A DNA stretch of 64,000 nucleotides from Acrocarpospora macrocephala (GTDB lineage Bacteria > Actinomycetota > Actinomycetes > Streptosporangiales > Streptosporangiaceae). A program made the position numbers and the translations under genes. A model generated the notes under the pieces. That model was not told the origin of the DNA. It saw only the letters and a list, made by a program, of their open reading frames with translations, and did not search any database. The stretch is from the NCBI RefSeq assembly GCF_009687865.1, contig NZ_BLAE01000029.1, forward strand, positions 1 to 64,000, read 5' to 3'. This document shows, piece by piece, positions 7,927 through 16,109 of the stretch (its first letter is position 1; every line of letters starts with the position of its first letter).

Positions 7927-8799
7927 GTGAGCAACGTTCATCGCGAGCGGGAGGCCCTCGGCGGGCGGCTTCGTGAACTGCGCCGGGCGGCGGGTCTCAC
8001 CGGTCGTGAGCTGGCGGAGGCGCTCGGCTGGCCGCCGTCGAAGGTCTCGAAGCTGGAGACCGGCAAACAGACGCCCACCGAGCAGGACTTCATGGGCTGG
8101 GTCGAGGCGACAGGGGCCAGCGGTGAGGATCGTGATTCGCTGCTGGCCGCGCTGCGCACCCTGGAGTCACGTCATGCCGAATGGCAGCGGGTTCTCCGTG
8201 GTGGTATGCGCCACCACCAGAGCGAGTGGGGCGAACACGAACAACGTGCTGGCCTTCTTCGCGTCTTCGAACCCTGCTACATCCCCGGCCTCGTACAGAC
8301 CCCGGGCTACGCCCGGGCGCGCGTGGCGGAGGCCATCTCCATGCACGGCCTGGCCAACGACATCGACGAGGCCGTACGCGCCCGGATGCTCCGCCAGGAG
8401 GCGCTCTACGACAGCCGCAAGCGGTTCCACCTTGTCGTCAGCGAGGCCGCGCTGCGGTATCGGCTGTGTTCGCCGGAGGTCATGCTCGGGCAGCTCGATC
8501 GGCTGGTCACCGCCTCGACGCTGCCGAACGTCCGGCTGGGCGTCATCGGCTTCGACACCGCGTACGTGACGGCACCGAAGCACGGCTTCTGGCTGTTCGA
8601 CTCCGAGCGGGTTCTGGTGGAGACGTTCACCGCAGAGCTCAACCTCGCGCAGCCGCACGAGATCGAGGCTTATTCGCGGATCTTCCGATCGCTGGCCGGA
8701 ATGGCCTCCTACGGTTCGGACATGCGGGCGATCGTCACCCGCGTGATGGAGGACCTACGGGCCGGGTTGCCCGACGGCGAAACCTCCGACGAGGAGTAG
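7927..8799 (+). CDS. XRE-family regulator with DUF5753 domain (WhiJ-like), module A
   Basis: 290 residues from GTG 7927. Residues about 9-65 form an XRE helix-turn-helix (GGRLRELRRAAGLTGRELA, WPPSKVSKLETGKQTPTEQD). The rest is a DUF5753 domain with the typical YIPGLVQTPGYARA, ARMLRQEALY, FHLVVSEAALRYR and LPNVRLGVIGF motifs. These proteins are DNA-binding developmental or pathway-specific regulators in actinomycetes. It follows its DUF6879 partner by 23 bp and precedes the radical SAM operon, which it probably controls. Its paralogue in module B is encoded at 21916-22773. Confidence 0.9.
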   Translation: MSNVHREREALGGRLRELRRAAGLTGRELAEALGWPPSKVSKLETGKQTPTEQDFMGWVEATGASGEDRDSLLAALRTLESRHAEWQRVLRGGMRHHQSEWGEHEQRAGLLRVFEPCYIPGLVQTPGYARARVAEAISMHGLANDIDEAVRARMLRQEALYDSRKRFHLVVSEAALRYRLCSPEVMLGQLDRLVTASTLPNVRLGVIGFDTAYVTAPKHGFWLFDSERVLVETFTAELNLAQPHEIEAYSRIFRSLAGMASYGSDMRAIVTRVMEDLRAGLPDGETSDEE

Positions 8800-8831
8800 C
8801 GGCGGATTTCTCGGCCGAACGGGTCGAGAGG

Positions 8832-8927
8832 ATGTTTCGGAAATCCCGAGAACATTGCTGGATGCCGCTTTGCCGCACATGTCACCCTCACGGCGTCATC
8901 CCCGTAATGCTCGGAGGCACTCCGTGA
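8832..8927 (+). CDS. Short Cys-containing ORF overlapping the radical SAM start
   Basis: A 31-codon frame starts MFRKSREHCWMPLCRTC and ends in a TGA that overlaps the GTG of the radical SAM gene (GTGA). It contains three cysteines. AGAGG touches the ATG directly, which is too close for a good ribosome-binding site, so translation is doubtful. It is noted because module B also has a short Cys-containing ORF just upstream of its radical SAM gene. It could be a peptide substrate, a leader for coupling, or chance. Confidence 0.3.
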   Translation: MFRKSREHCWMPLCRTCHPHGVIPVMLGGTP

Positions 8928-10084
8928 GCAAGGTCGTCGTTCCGCTCCTTGAACCCGCTGCTGTGGCCGCGTTGCCGCCGCGTGCGCAGGAGGTCGTGGA
9001 GTACCGCAAGTCCGGGCTATCCCTCAACCACGTTCAAGGCTGCCCGCTGGACTGCGCGTACTGCATTCGCCACACCTACGGCCTGTGGGACTCCCGCAAG
9101 CCGACCGCGCTGATGTCGGACGCGGAGGCCGTCGAGCTGCTGGTGAGGCACCGCTACTTCCGGCCGCACACGACGCCGTTGCAGATCTTCAACCGGGCGA
9201 CCGATCCGCTGCTGCCCGGGGTGAAGGACCATCTGTTCGTCTGCCTGGAGGACCTCGACGGCAGGGGCCTGACCAACCACATCCTGATCATCACCCGGTT
9301 CATCCTGAAGCCCGAGGACCGCGAACGGTTGAACGCGTTGGCGAACCTGAAGGTCACGCTGCTGTTCACCTACTCCGGTATCACCGACAAGCGCATCGAG
9401 CCGTTCGCCTCCAGCATCGCGGCCGTGTCGATGAAACTCGCCAGCGAGCTACGGCCGCGCCGTTATCGGACGGTCTTCTACTGGCGCCCCCTTGTCCCCG
9501 GCCTCAACGACAGTCCGGAGCACCTCGCCACGGCCGCCGAGCTGTCCAAGCACGCGGACGCGGCCGTCTTCACGGGGCTGTTCTACCGGGGCGAGATCGC
9601 CGACTACTACAAGGCCAACGGCCTGCCCGAGCCCTACGAGGGCACCGCCCGCCGCAAGATCGTGCCCGAGACACTGGAACAGCGGGTCCTCGAGGCGTTC
9701 GCCCATGCGGAGGGTTCGGCCGTGCTGTTCCGCAAGACCTCATGCGCCGTGGCCTACGCCCACGGGCTACCGGACTACAACGGGCACTACGGCATCCGGG
9801 AGCTCTGCGACATATGCCCGGTCCGACAGCTCCAACTCTGCGCGGGAGCACACAACATTCCCACGGCACGTCAGCTTCAAGAGGCCGTCGTGGACCTGCC
9901 CGAGGCGGCAGGGTTGATGGTGCTCGACGTCACCGAGCGGGCGGCGCAGGTCGAAGGACTCCCGGACGAGCAACCGCGGTACTTCCTCCAGCACCGGTTC
10001 GCCTTCCAGATCCACGACGCCGGGCATCCGCACCTGCTCAACCGCCATGGACGCGCCGAGATCGGATGGGAACAGCCCGCATGA
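8924..10084 (+). CDS. Radical SAM enzyme of module A (unassigned subfamily)
   Basis: 386 residues from GTG 8924, preceded by GGAGG. The [4Fe-4S]/SAM site CPLDCAYC (CxxxCxxC) is at about residues 38-45. A distal Cys set, CDICPVRQLQLC, lies near residues 301-312 and may bind a second cluster. Motifs such as LQIFNRATDPLLPGVKDHL, FILKPEDRERL and FYWRPLVPGLND are seen between them. The overall look recalls spore-photoproduct-lyase-like or DNA/RNA-acting radical SAM proteins more than peptide maturases, but no specific family is certain. It is translationally coupled (ATGA) to a DnaQ-type exonuclease and sits in an operon with a nucleotide-kinase homologue, suggesting a nucleotide or nucleic-acid substrate (inference). 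Confidence 0.85.
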   Translation: MSKVVVPLLEPAAVAALPPRAQEVVEYRKSGLSLNHVQGCPLDCAYCIRHTYGLWDSRKPTALMSDAEAVELLVRHRYFRPHTTPLQIFNRATDPLLPGVKDHLFVCLEDLDGRGLTNHILIITRFILKPEDRERLNALANLKVTLLFTYSGITDKRIEPFASSIAAVSMKLASELRPRRYRTVFYWRPLVPGLNDSPEHLATAAELSKHADAAVFTGLFYRGEIADYYKANGLPEPYEGTARRKIVPETLEQRVLEAFAHAEGSAVLFRKTSCAVAYAHGLPDYNGHYGIRELCDICPVRQLQLCAGAHNIPTARQLQEAVVDLPEAAGLMVLDVTERAAQVEGLPDEQPRYFLQHRFAFQIHDAGHPHLLNRHGRAEIGWEQPA

Positions 10085-10677
10085 ACACCGACCAGCTCTG
10101 GACCAGTCACCGCTACGCCGTCGTGGACGTCGAAGGCAACGGTCAGCGTCCGCCGGACCTTGTGGAGATCGCGATCGTCCCGATCGAGAACGGAACGGTC
10201 GGCGAGCCCTTCTCGTGGCTGGTGAAGCCACCGCGACCGATCACCTCGATGGCCCGGCGCTTCCACCGGATCGGAGACGAGGAGGTGGCGGCGGCGCCGA
10301 GGGTGGCCGAGGTCGCTGACGAGATCCGCAAGGAGCTCGACGGCGCGGTCATCGTCGCCCACAACGCGCACGTCGATCTCGACGTGGTCACCCGCTCGCT
10401 CCCAGGCTTCAGCCCGATCGAGGTCGTCGACACATTGAAGGCCGCCCGCCGTCTGGCACCCGGTCAGGTCTCCTACAAGCTCGGGAACCTCGTTGATGCC
10501 TTCGGCCTAGCCGAAGGCATCACTCCCGACCTGCGCCCGCACCGAGCCGCCTACGATGCGATCGTCTGCGCACGGCTCCTCGTCCACTTGGCCACCTCCC
10601 ACTCTGACCCGGGGCTGACGCTGCTCAGCCTGCTGGGAAGGGAAGAACCCGATGACCCGGCTCCGGCCCTTTTCTGA
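10081..10677 (+). CDS. DnaQ-type 3'-5' exonuclease domain protein
   Basis: 198 residues. The DEDDh exonuclease signature is complete: VVDVEGNG (DxE, residues 14-21), HNAHVDLDVV near 95-104, and HRAAYDAIVCARLL near 156-169. Family members remove 3' nucleotides from DNA or RNA using two metal ions. The ATG overlaps the stop of the radical SAM gene, and the end overlaps the kinase gene by 26 bp, so all three are likely made together. No polymerase or other domain is attached. The substrate is unknown; module B has an EEP-family phosphoesterase instead. Confidence 0.88.
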   Translation: MNTDQLWTSHRYAVVDVEGNGQRPPDLVEIAIVPIENGTVGEPFSWLVKPPRPITSMARRFHRIGDEEVAAAPRVAEVADEIRKELDGAVIVAHNAHVDLDVVTRSLPGFSPIEVVDTLKAARRLAPGQVSYKLGNLVDAFGLAEGITPDLRPHRAAYDAIVCARLLVHLATSHSDPGLTLLSLLGREEPDDPAPALF

Positions 10678-11320
10678 CCATCAACGAGGCCTGTTCATCT
10701 CGATCGACGGGCCGTCCGGCGCGGGCAAGTCAACGATCCTCGCGCACCTGTCCCAGCTCCTCATCGCTGACGGGGAGCAGGTCCATACGACTGCCGAGCC
10801 GTCCACCGGGCCCATCGGAACACTCGCCCGCAACCTCACCGAAACCGTCAGCGGACCGGCCCTCGCCTGCCTGTACAGCGCCGACCGCTACCACCACCTC
10901 GAAAGCGAGATTCGGCCTCGGCTGGAGGCCGGCGAGATCGTCCTCTGCGACCGGTACGTGCCGTCAGGCCTGGTCATGCAGCGGTTCGACGGAGTCGACC
11001 CCGCCTTCCTGTGGAGCCTGAACGTCCACGCCGACCGCCCTGATCTGGCCGTCGTCCTGGAAGCCGACCCGCAGACAATCGCCGCCCGCCTGGAGTCCCG
11101 CGGAGCACACAACAGATTCCAGCGCGCACCCGGCTCCTCCCACGCAGAATCCCACTTCTACCGGCAGGCCTGTGACCGCCTCATCCAGGCTGGATACGAC
11201 GTCCTGCGCGTCGACTGCACGAGCAGGACCCCCGACCAGCTCGCCCAGATCATCCGCGACCGGCTCCAAGCCTTCTTCGCCGTCCCTGAACAGGAGACCA
11301 CCGATGCCCGCACCTGGTGA
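10652..11320 (+). CDS. dTMP-kinase-like P-loop protein, module A
   Basis: 222 residues from ATG 10652 with GGAAG upstream. It begins GLFISIDGPSGAGKST (Walker A about residues 19-27), then TTAEPSTGPIGTLAR and CDRYVPSGLVMQRFDG, equivalent to the DRY motif of thymidylate kinases. The LID region is RGAHNRFQRAPGS. The motif after DRY (SGLVMQRFDG) differs from housekeeping Tmk (usually SSxAYQ) but matches the module B protein (SSLVLQRLDG), so both appear to belong to a separate subfamily. It may phosphorylate a modified nucleotide rather than dTMP (inference). Confidence 0.85.
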   Translation: MTRLRPFSDHQRGLFISIDGPSGAGKSTILAHLSQLLIADGEQVHTTAEPSTGPIGTLARNLTETVSGPALACLYSADRYHHLESEIRPRLEAGEIVLCDRYVPSGLVMQRFDGVDPAFLWSLNVHADRPDLAVVLEADPQTIAARLESRGAHNRFQRAPGSSHAESHFYRQACDRLIQAGYDVLRVDCTSRTPDQLAQIIRDRLQAFFAVPEQETTDARTW

Positions 11321-12146
11321 CACCTTCCTCATCGGAGGCGACCTCCCGGTCAACCGGCTCGGCCTTGGAACCATGTCCCTCACTGGGCCGGGGACCTGGG
11401 GAGAACCAGCCGACAAGGGAGAAGCGCTTCGCGTGCTTCGCACCGCTGTCGAACTTGGCGTGAACTTCCTCGACACCGCCGACGCATATGGACCCCACGT
11501 CAGTGAGCGCTTGATCGCCGAGGCGCTCCACCCCTACCCCGCTGGACTCGTCATCGCCACCAAGGGTGGCCTGACCCGGCAGGGGCCGAACAGGTGGGCA
11601 CCCTGCGGCCGTCCCGAGTACCTCCGGCAGTGCACTGAAATGAGCCTGCGACGCCTCCGGCTCGACACGATCGACCTCTACCACCTCCACCGGGTCGACC
11701 CCCTTGTGCCCCTGGACGACCAGCTCGGGACACTCGCCGATCTCCAACGCGAGGGGAAGATCCGTCACCTGGGGCTGTCCAAAGTCAGCATCGAAACCAT
11801 TGAAGCCGCACGTGGACTCGCCGAGATCACCACCGTCCAGAACGCCTTCAACCAGCAAGACCGCACCAGCGAAGATGTTCTCGACTACTGCACCGCGCAT
11901 CGCATCGGCTTCATCCCCTACCGCCCGCTCGGCAAGGGCCGACTCGCCGGTCCCGATCCGACCGCACCCTGCGATGGCACGAAGGCCACCGGAGGACAGC
12001 TCGCACTGTCGTGGCTGCTCCACCGATCTCCCGTCGTCATCCCGATCCCCGGAACTTCCAACGCCACTCATCTTCGGGAGAACGTCCAAGCGGGTCACCT
12101 AGACCTGCCCGGCGCCCTGCCCGCCACACCCGCCTCGGTGGTCTAG
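11304..12146 (+). CDS. Aldo/keto reductase
   Basis: 280 residues from ATG 11304, with AGGAG upstream; the first 17 bp overlap the kinase gene. The AKR barrel is recognisable from RLGLGTMSLTG, NFLDTADAYGPHVSERLI (catalytic Asp/Tyr), IATKGGLTR, TIDLYHLHRVDP (His), KIRHLGLSKV and the cofactor-binding PIPGTSNATHLRENV at the C-terminus. It should reduce a carbonyl with NADPH. It ends the module A operon; module B has no counterpart. The substrate is unknown. Confidence 0.9.
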   Translation: MPAPGDTFLIGGDLPVNRLGLGTMSLTGPGTWGEPADKGEALRVLRTAVELGVNFLDTADAYGPHVSERLIAEALHPYPAGLVIATKGGLTRQGPNRWAPCGRPEYLRQCTEMSLRRLRLDTIDLYHLHRVDPLVPLDDQLGTLADLQREGKIRHLGLSKVSIETIEAARGLAEITTVQNAFNQQDRTSEDVLDYCTAHRIGFIPYRPLGKGRLAGPDPTAPCDGTKATGGQLALSWLLHRSPVVIPIPGTSNATHLRENVQAGHLDLPGALPATPASVV

Positions 12147-12148
12147 CC

Positions 12149-12385
12149 ATGGGCGTACTCGGCTGGACCGGGACAGCCCTTCTGGCCACCTTCTTTATCG
12201 GACTTCTCGGCTGGATGGTCTATCAGCGAGGCAGATCTCGGATCAGCTCATACGCCTCGGCCAGACTCGCGCGCAGCTCCGCCACCTCGGCTCTCAGCTG
12301 CGCGATCTCGGACACGAACACCAAGAATCACGGCAACCAGCCCGGAGATCAACTCGGGCGATCAGTACCAAACCCGACTACGTGA
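12149..12385 (+). CDS. Small putative membrane protein at the island edge
   Basis: 78 codons from ATG 12149, two bases after the reductase stop. The N-terminus GVLGWTGTALLATFFIGLLG predicts one membrane helix; the rest is polar and low in character, ending just before the ppgK fragment. The opposite strand of the same stretch can encode a 32-residue coiled-coil-like peptide (SEIAQLRAEVAELRASL, ending RDLPR), so the coding strand is not settled. Either frame may be a truncated relic. Confidence 0.35.
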   Translation: MGVLGWTGTALLATFFIGLLGWMVYQRGRSRISSYASARLARSSATSALSCAISDTNTKNHGNQPGDQLGRSVPNPTT

Positions 12386-12392
12386 GGAGTTA

Positions 12393-12765
12393 CCACCAGG
12401 GCGTGGTCCTGGTCCTCACCTTCGGCACCGGCATCGGCAGCGCCCTGTTCACGGGCGGCAAGCTGGTCCCCAACACCGAGTTCGGCCACATCGAGATCCG
12501 CGGCAAGGACGCCGAAGCCCGCGCCTCCGACCAGGCCCGCGCAGAGAAGGAACTCAGCTGGGGCAATTGGGCCGGCCGCGTCGAGGAGTACCTCCTCCAG
12601 ATGGAACGCCTGCTTTCCCCGAATCTGATCATCATCGGCGGGGGAGTCAGCAAGAAGGCCAAGAAGTTCCTCCCGGACGTCACCATCAACACCCCGATCC
12701 TCCCGGCCATGCTCCTCAACGAGGCCGGCATCGTCGGCGCCGCCCTGGCCGCCACCGAGAAGTGA
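12393..12765 (+). pseudogene. Truncated second copy of the ppgK 3' end
   Basis: This segment repeats the last 373 bp of ppgK nearly exactly ([19 protein letters not shown] through [17 protein letters not shown] and stop). It lacks the N-terminal phosphate-binding half, so it cannot encode an active kinase. The reading frame is kept, differences are mostly synonymous, and the stop is TGA instead of TAA, which suggests the copy came from a closely related ppgK or a fairly recent duplication. Confidence 0.9.
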
Positions 12766-12916
12766 CCCGTATCCATCCAGATCGGCGTTGGTGACGAGCG
12801 CAATGAGGCGGGTCGCTCATGGCGTCTTATCCTCTGATCAGGGCTACGAGTTTGCCTTCGGGCAGACTTGGTGCCGGTAGCCGCCGCTGGGTGAGCACTC
12901 CCCAGTTTGTGGGCGT

Positions 12917-13531
12917 TCACTTGGCCGGGGCGTCCGAATTTCTGGGGCTTAATTCGGTGAGTGCCAGGGTGGGGTTGTCGGCGAAGAAGCGGATGGTGGT
13001 GACCTGGGCCTGGCGGCCGAGGGGGCGGGTGATGGTAATCGGGTCGGTCAGGTCGACGATCATGTTGGTTTGGGAGGAGACGGCCAGGCTGAGGCGGGTT
13101 CCGGTGACGGTGACCATGCTGGTCTCGTTGTAGTTGCGGGACAGGCGGATGGTGGCGATCTGCTCGCGGGGGATGCGCAGGTCGAAGAAGGCGCCGTAGC
13201 GGAGCCGTAGTTCGGTGGCGGTTACCACGTGGGGGCGGGTGACGCAGGCGGCCATGACCGCGAGGCCGATGAGGATGCCGTAAAGGTCGAGAAAGAGCAC
13301 GGGGAGGCGCAGCGCCTCGGGGGCGTCGATGGCACGGAGGATCACGTCGATGACGACCGTTTCCACGGCCATCAGGATCAGCAGGATGACGAATGTGGTG
13401 GTCTGTTCTTTTGCGTACGCGATCTCGACCGAGCCGGGCGGAACGCCGTTGCGGCGGCGGAGCGCCCAGAGGACCAGGCTGACCATGCCCTTCGCGTCGA
13501 ATCCAGCGATTCTGCGGATGATTGCGATCAT
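12917..13531 (-). CDS. Membrane protein of unknown function, PH-like C-terminal half
   Basis: 204 residues. Two clear membrane helices lie at about 47-68 (TTTFVILLILMAVETVVIDV) and 78-100 (VLFLDLYGILIGLAVMAAC). The C-terminal 100 residues are polar and beta-rich (ATELRLRYGAFFDLRIPREQ, ATIRLSRNYN), similar in style to bacterial PH-domain membrane proteins. The ATG overlaps the MerR stop (ATGA), so it is made with MerR and may be a target or partner of it. Confidence 0.7.
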   Translation of the reverse strand: MIAIIRRIAGFDAKGMVSLVLWALRRRNGVPPGSVEIAYAKEQTTTFVILLILMAVETVVIDVILRAIDAPEALRLPVLFLDLYGILIGLAVMAACVTRPHVVTATELRLRYGAFFDLRIPREQIATIRLSRNYNETSMVTVTGTRLSLAVSSQTNMIVDLTDPITITRPLGRQAQVTTIRFFADNPTLALTELSPRNSDAPAK

Positions 13532-14271
13532 TGAGTGCGCTCCGTCAGGGTGATCACGGCCAGGCGGAAGACCTCGGCTTGGGCGGGGGTGGCCTCGTCG
13601 AACATCCAGCCCTGCCAGCCGGCGTCGGAGTGGGCGATCATCGCGGTGGCCATGTCGGCGGGAATGAGGGCGACCAGGTCGGCGGCGAGTGCGGCGACAC
13701 GGGGGTCGGCTGGGTCGGCGTCGGCCAGGTCGTCGAGGCGGGCGTAGAGCTCGTGGCTGCGGGCGAGGGCATCGGGCTCGATGAGGGGACGGACCAGGTC
13801 CAGGACCTGGTCGCGGTCGGCGGGCGTCGCGACCGTGTCCATGAGGGCCAAGAGTTTCCGGTCGAGGGCGGCGAAACTCGAGCCGCTAGCGGTCAGGTCG
13901 CGAAGCACCGCCGCCAATTCGGGGGAGACCGCCGATTCGGGGGTGAGATCGGGCTCGGTCAACAGCGCGGCCAGGCGGGCTCTGCGCGCGGCGATCATGT
14001 CCTGCTGGCGGGCCAGGTCGGCGTCGAGCCCCGCGAGAACTTCGCGGAGTTCCTTACCCTGGTCGTCGGCCAAGACGTCATGGATCTCGTCGAGGGAGAG
14101 CCCGAGCTCGGCCAGCCGCCGGATCCTGGCCAGGGTGACCGCGTCACGGAGACTGTAGTCACGGTAACCGTTGGCCAGCCGTACCGGCTCAGGGAGAAGC
14201 CCCAGGTGGTGATAGTGGCGCACAGCGCGGGTGGAGATCCCGACCAGTGCGGCGAGCTCGCCGATCCGCAT
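13528..14271 (-). CDS. MerR-family transcriptional regulator
   Basis: 247 residues. The N-terminal winged helix is canonical: MRIGELAALVGISTRAVRHY, HHLGLLPEPVRLANGYRDYS, then a dimerisation coiled coil (LAELGLSLDEIHDVLADDQG to about residue 115). The C-terminal half is an unassigned all-helical effector region. No cysteine cluster is seen, so it is not a metal sensor of the classic kind. It precedes a membrane protein in a two-gene operon and has a MerR-type 19-bp-spaced promoter directly at its start codon. A broken paralogue lies at 23757-25385. Confidence 0.9.
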   Translation of the reverse strand: MRIGELAALVGISTRAVRHYHHLGLLPEPVRLANGYRDYSLRDAVTLARIRRLAELGLSLDEIHDVLADDQGKELREVLAGLDADLARQQDMIAARRARLAALLTEPDLTPESAVSPELAAVLRDLTASGSSFAALDRKLLALMDTVATPADRDQVLDLVRPLIEPDALARSHELYARLDDLADADPADPRVAALAADLVALIPADMATAMIAHSDAGWQGWMFDEATPAQAEVFRLAVITLTERTQ

Positions 14272-14277
14272 GCCCCC

Positions 14278-14308
14278 ATTAGAAACGTTGACGCTACGAC
14301 AAGGTCAA
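14278..14308 (-). promoter_or_regulatory. MerR-type promoter with 19-bp spacer; leaderless start
   Basis: Read on the minus strand: TTGACC (-35), 19 bp, TCTAAT (-10), then 6 bp to the MerR ATG. The spacer holds a near-perfect dyad, TTGTCG-TAG-CGTCAA. Over-long spacers with a central dyad are the hallmark of promoters that MerR proteins untwist, so autoregulation is likely, and the transcript should begin at or next to the ATG. The same layout survives at the broken paralogue (25355-25385). Confidence 0.65.
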
Positions 14309-14602
14309 ACGCTTCTCGCACGCTTCAAACGGCGTCCCCGATCTCCTCGAAGGCTGGTCGACGTCTGTGCTACCAAGGCACACGAACGAAGCTTCCACCA
14401 CGGCACGAGGCATAGCCGACATGAATTCCCGGGACTGATCACGGTACCCGGGGGAAATCCGGAGACCTCTAAGTACACAGAAAGTGGTCTTGACCTGCTA
14501 TATAGAGGTTATTGATCTTCATTGGACACATCGGAGAAGCACCTAGATACGTGCGCGCGAGTCTCACGCGAAGTATCACGATCAGAATCATGCGACCTGT
14601 GC
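14309..14602. other. Intergenic region between MerR and XRE/TPR genes
   Basis: No gene was found. The only structure noted is a 7-bp inverted repeat, ACCTCTA (14465-14471) and TAGAGGT (14503-14509), separated by 31 bp in a locally AT-rich stretch; its role is unknown. Confidence 0.4.
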
Positions 14603-15955
14603 TTAGGCGCTGACGGCTAGCACCTCGCGGAACTCCTCTACTATCGGACGTTCTCGTTGCGGAAGGGGTACGGCGTCGAGGACTCGCCGCGCTGTCTCCA
14701 TGATCATGACGTTGCGGTAGGCGTCCGGCAATGAGTCGATCACTGTCGCGGCCTGTCGGATTCCCTCATCGATGCCGCCGTTGACCACGGTGCACCAGGC
14801 GGTGTGCAGGCGCAGGTTGACCGGGGTGTGGTAGCCGTGAGGGTTGCTCGCGAGCGTGTGTTCCTGCGCCTGGCTGGCCTCGGCTTCGTTGCCCGCAGCC
14901 GAGAAGACCTGACTTGCCGTGAAATGGACGGGGTTAAACGAGGAGTCCCAGAATCCGAGGACGACAGGTAGCTGACTTGTCTCGACCAGATCGATAAGGG
15001 CTTGTAGAGTGCGGCGGGCTTCGTCGTGCCGGCCCAGCAGGGCCAATATTTTGGCCTGTGTGCGGAGCAGGGTTGCCCGGCCGACCGAGGGACGGGCGGT
15101 CATGCCGTTGATCTGCTGGGCGCTGTGGATCAGGCGTAGGGCGGTGGCCGGATCGTGCAAGCCGAACTCGCTATGTCCCGCTTCGTGGGCGCGGATTCTC
15201 AAGCGCAGGTCGAGGTCGTTGGTCGCGTCGGCGGCGGTGCGGGCGGTGCGGTACCAGCGCAGCGCGGAGCCTGGTTCCCCGAGGCGGACCAGGACGGTAG
15301 CGTGGAAGGCGGCGAGCACGGCGGTGACGCGGTTCAGCTCGATACGGTCGTTGTCGCCGGCGGTGTGCAGCTGTCGCTGTATCTCCGACAGGTCGGCGAG
15401 GAGATCGTTGTGAACTTGGTCGGCGGGCCGGGTGTTGATCGCGTGCAGGTGGTCGGCACAGGCGAGTTCCCAGTCTTCGACGCTGCGATGCTGATCGCCG
15501 AAAGACAAGTCGAGTAGCTGGCGTACCGGCTCACCTGCCGCGCCGAGTACTCCGATCCCAGCGCTTGCGGCGGCAAGCTGCAAAAGGCGTCGGCGTTCCA
15601 TGTCCTCATCCTTGCTGTGAGCGGGGGAGGCTGTATTGAGGGTATTGCGCCGTAGGCGATCCAGCTCTTCTGCAGCGGTGTGCAGCGCCACTAGGTAACC
15701 ATCCGCGCCGAGCCTGGCATCCAGGGTTTTGACCGCGTCGGCATGTGGTTGTTGTTCCCCGCGTTCCCATTTGGCCAGGAGGGAGTAGCTCCAGTGGATT
15801 TCCTCGGCGAGGGGACGCAGATGGATGTTGCGTACCTGCTCACGCCAGTGGCGGAGGGCGAAGCCGAACAGATGCCAGGGCGATTGATTCGGGTCGATCG
15901 GGTTGGACTTTGGGCTGGATGTGGGCATCCCTGTCATCCCTTGTGATCGTGTCAC
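14603..15955 (-). CDS. XRE-family regulator with TPR-like C-terminal region
   Basis: 450 residues from GTG 15955; an internal ATG would remove only the first few residues. An XRE helix-turn-helix lies at about 30-85 (ALRHWREQVRNIHLRPLAEE, YSLLAKWERGEQQPHADAV). Residues about 130-450 are helical repeats (RLGEPGSALRWYRTARTAAD, LLGRHDEARRTLQALIDLVE) like those in peptide- or ligand-sensing regulators of actinomycetes. A hydrophobic AAASAGIGVLGAAGEP stretch links the two parts. Divergent from the 16110-18284 operon, with a 20-bp palindrome between them. Confidence 0.85.
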   Translation of the reverse strand: MTRSQGMTGMPTSSPKSNPIDPNQSPWHLFGFALRHWREQVRNIHLRPLAEEIHWSYSLLAKWERGEQQPHADAVKTLDARLGADGYLVALHTAAEELDRLRRNTLNTASPAHSKDEDMERRRLLQLAAASAGIGVLGAAGEPVRQLLDLSFGDQHRSVEDWELACADHLHAINTRPADQVHNDLLADLSEIQRQLHTAGDNDRIELNRVTAVLAAFHATVLVRLGEPGSALRWYRTARTAADATNDLDLRLRIRAHEAGHSEFGLHDPATALRLIHSAQQINGMTARPSVGRATLLRTQAKILALLGRHDEARRTLQALIDLVETSQLPVVLGFWDSSFNPVHFTASQVFSAAGNEAEASQAQEHTLASNPHGYHTPVNLRLHTAWCTVVNGGIDEGIRQAATVIDSLPDAYRNVMIMETARRVLDAVPLPQRERPIVEEFREVLAVSA

Positions 15956-15958
15956 GGC

Positions 15959-15978
15959 GTGTCATTGGCCCATGACAC
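15959..15978. promoter_or_regulatory. 20-bp inverted repeat upstream of XRE/TPR gene
   Basis: GTGTCAT-TGGCCC-ATGACAC is a 7-bp perfect inverted repeat, and a further GTGTCA half-site lies 5' of it (15950-15955) over the XRE start codon. The placement between divergent genes suggests an operator for the XRE/TPR protein. Confidence 0.5.
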
Positions 15979-16109
15979 GCTATTTGTCTTTCCCGTTCTT
16001 TGCGGCAGGCCAATTATGGCACTGCAATAGGCGAATACCCGGAGAACGTAAGCGGCTCGGCTGTCGCTGGCACGATCAGCCGAGCCCTGATCGCAAGCGA
16101 GGTGCGATC

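Larger units (their letters stand above)
5921..12765. mobile_element. Putative genomic island bounded by direct repeats of the ppgK 3' end
   Basis: The segment 5921-6293 (end of intact ppgK) and 12393-12765 are direct 373-bp copies with roughly ten visible differences. Between them lie a CRISPR relic, an ATPase remnant and module A (small protein, DUF6879-like, XRE, radical SAM, exonuclease, kinase, aldo/keto reductase). The arrangement is what an insertion or duplication into the ppgK 3' end would leave, and homologous recombination between the repeats would excise about 6.5 kb while keeping one intact ppgK. No integrase is seen. Confidence 0.6.

Noticed and set aside
12228-12345. Coiled-coil peptide on the minus strand (AQLRAEVAELRASLAEAY)
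   Set aside because: Only 32 codons, opposite a plausible plus-strand membrane ORF and at a recombination edge; not enough support to list as a gene.
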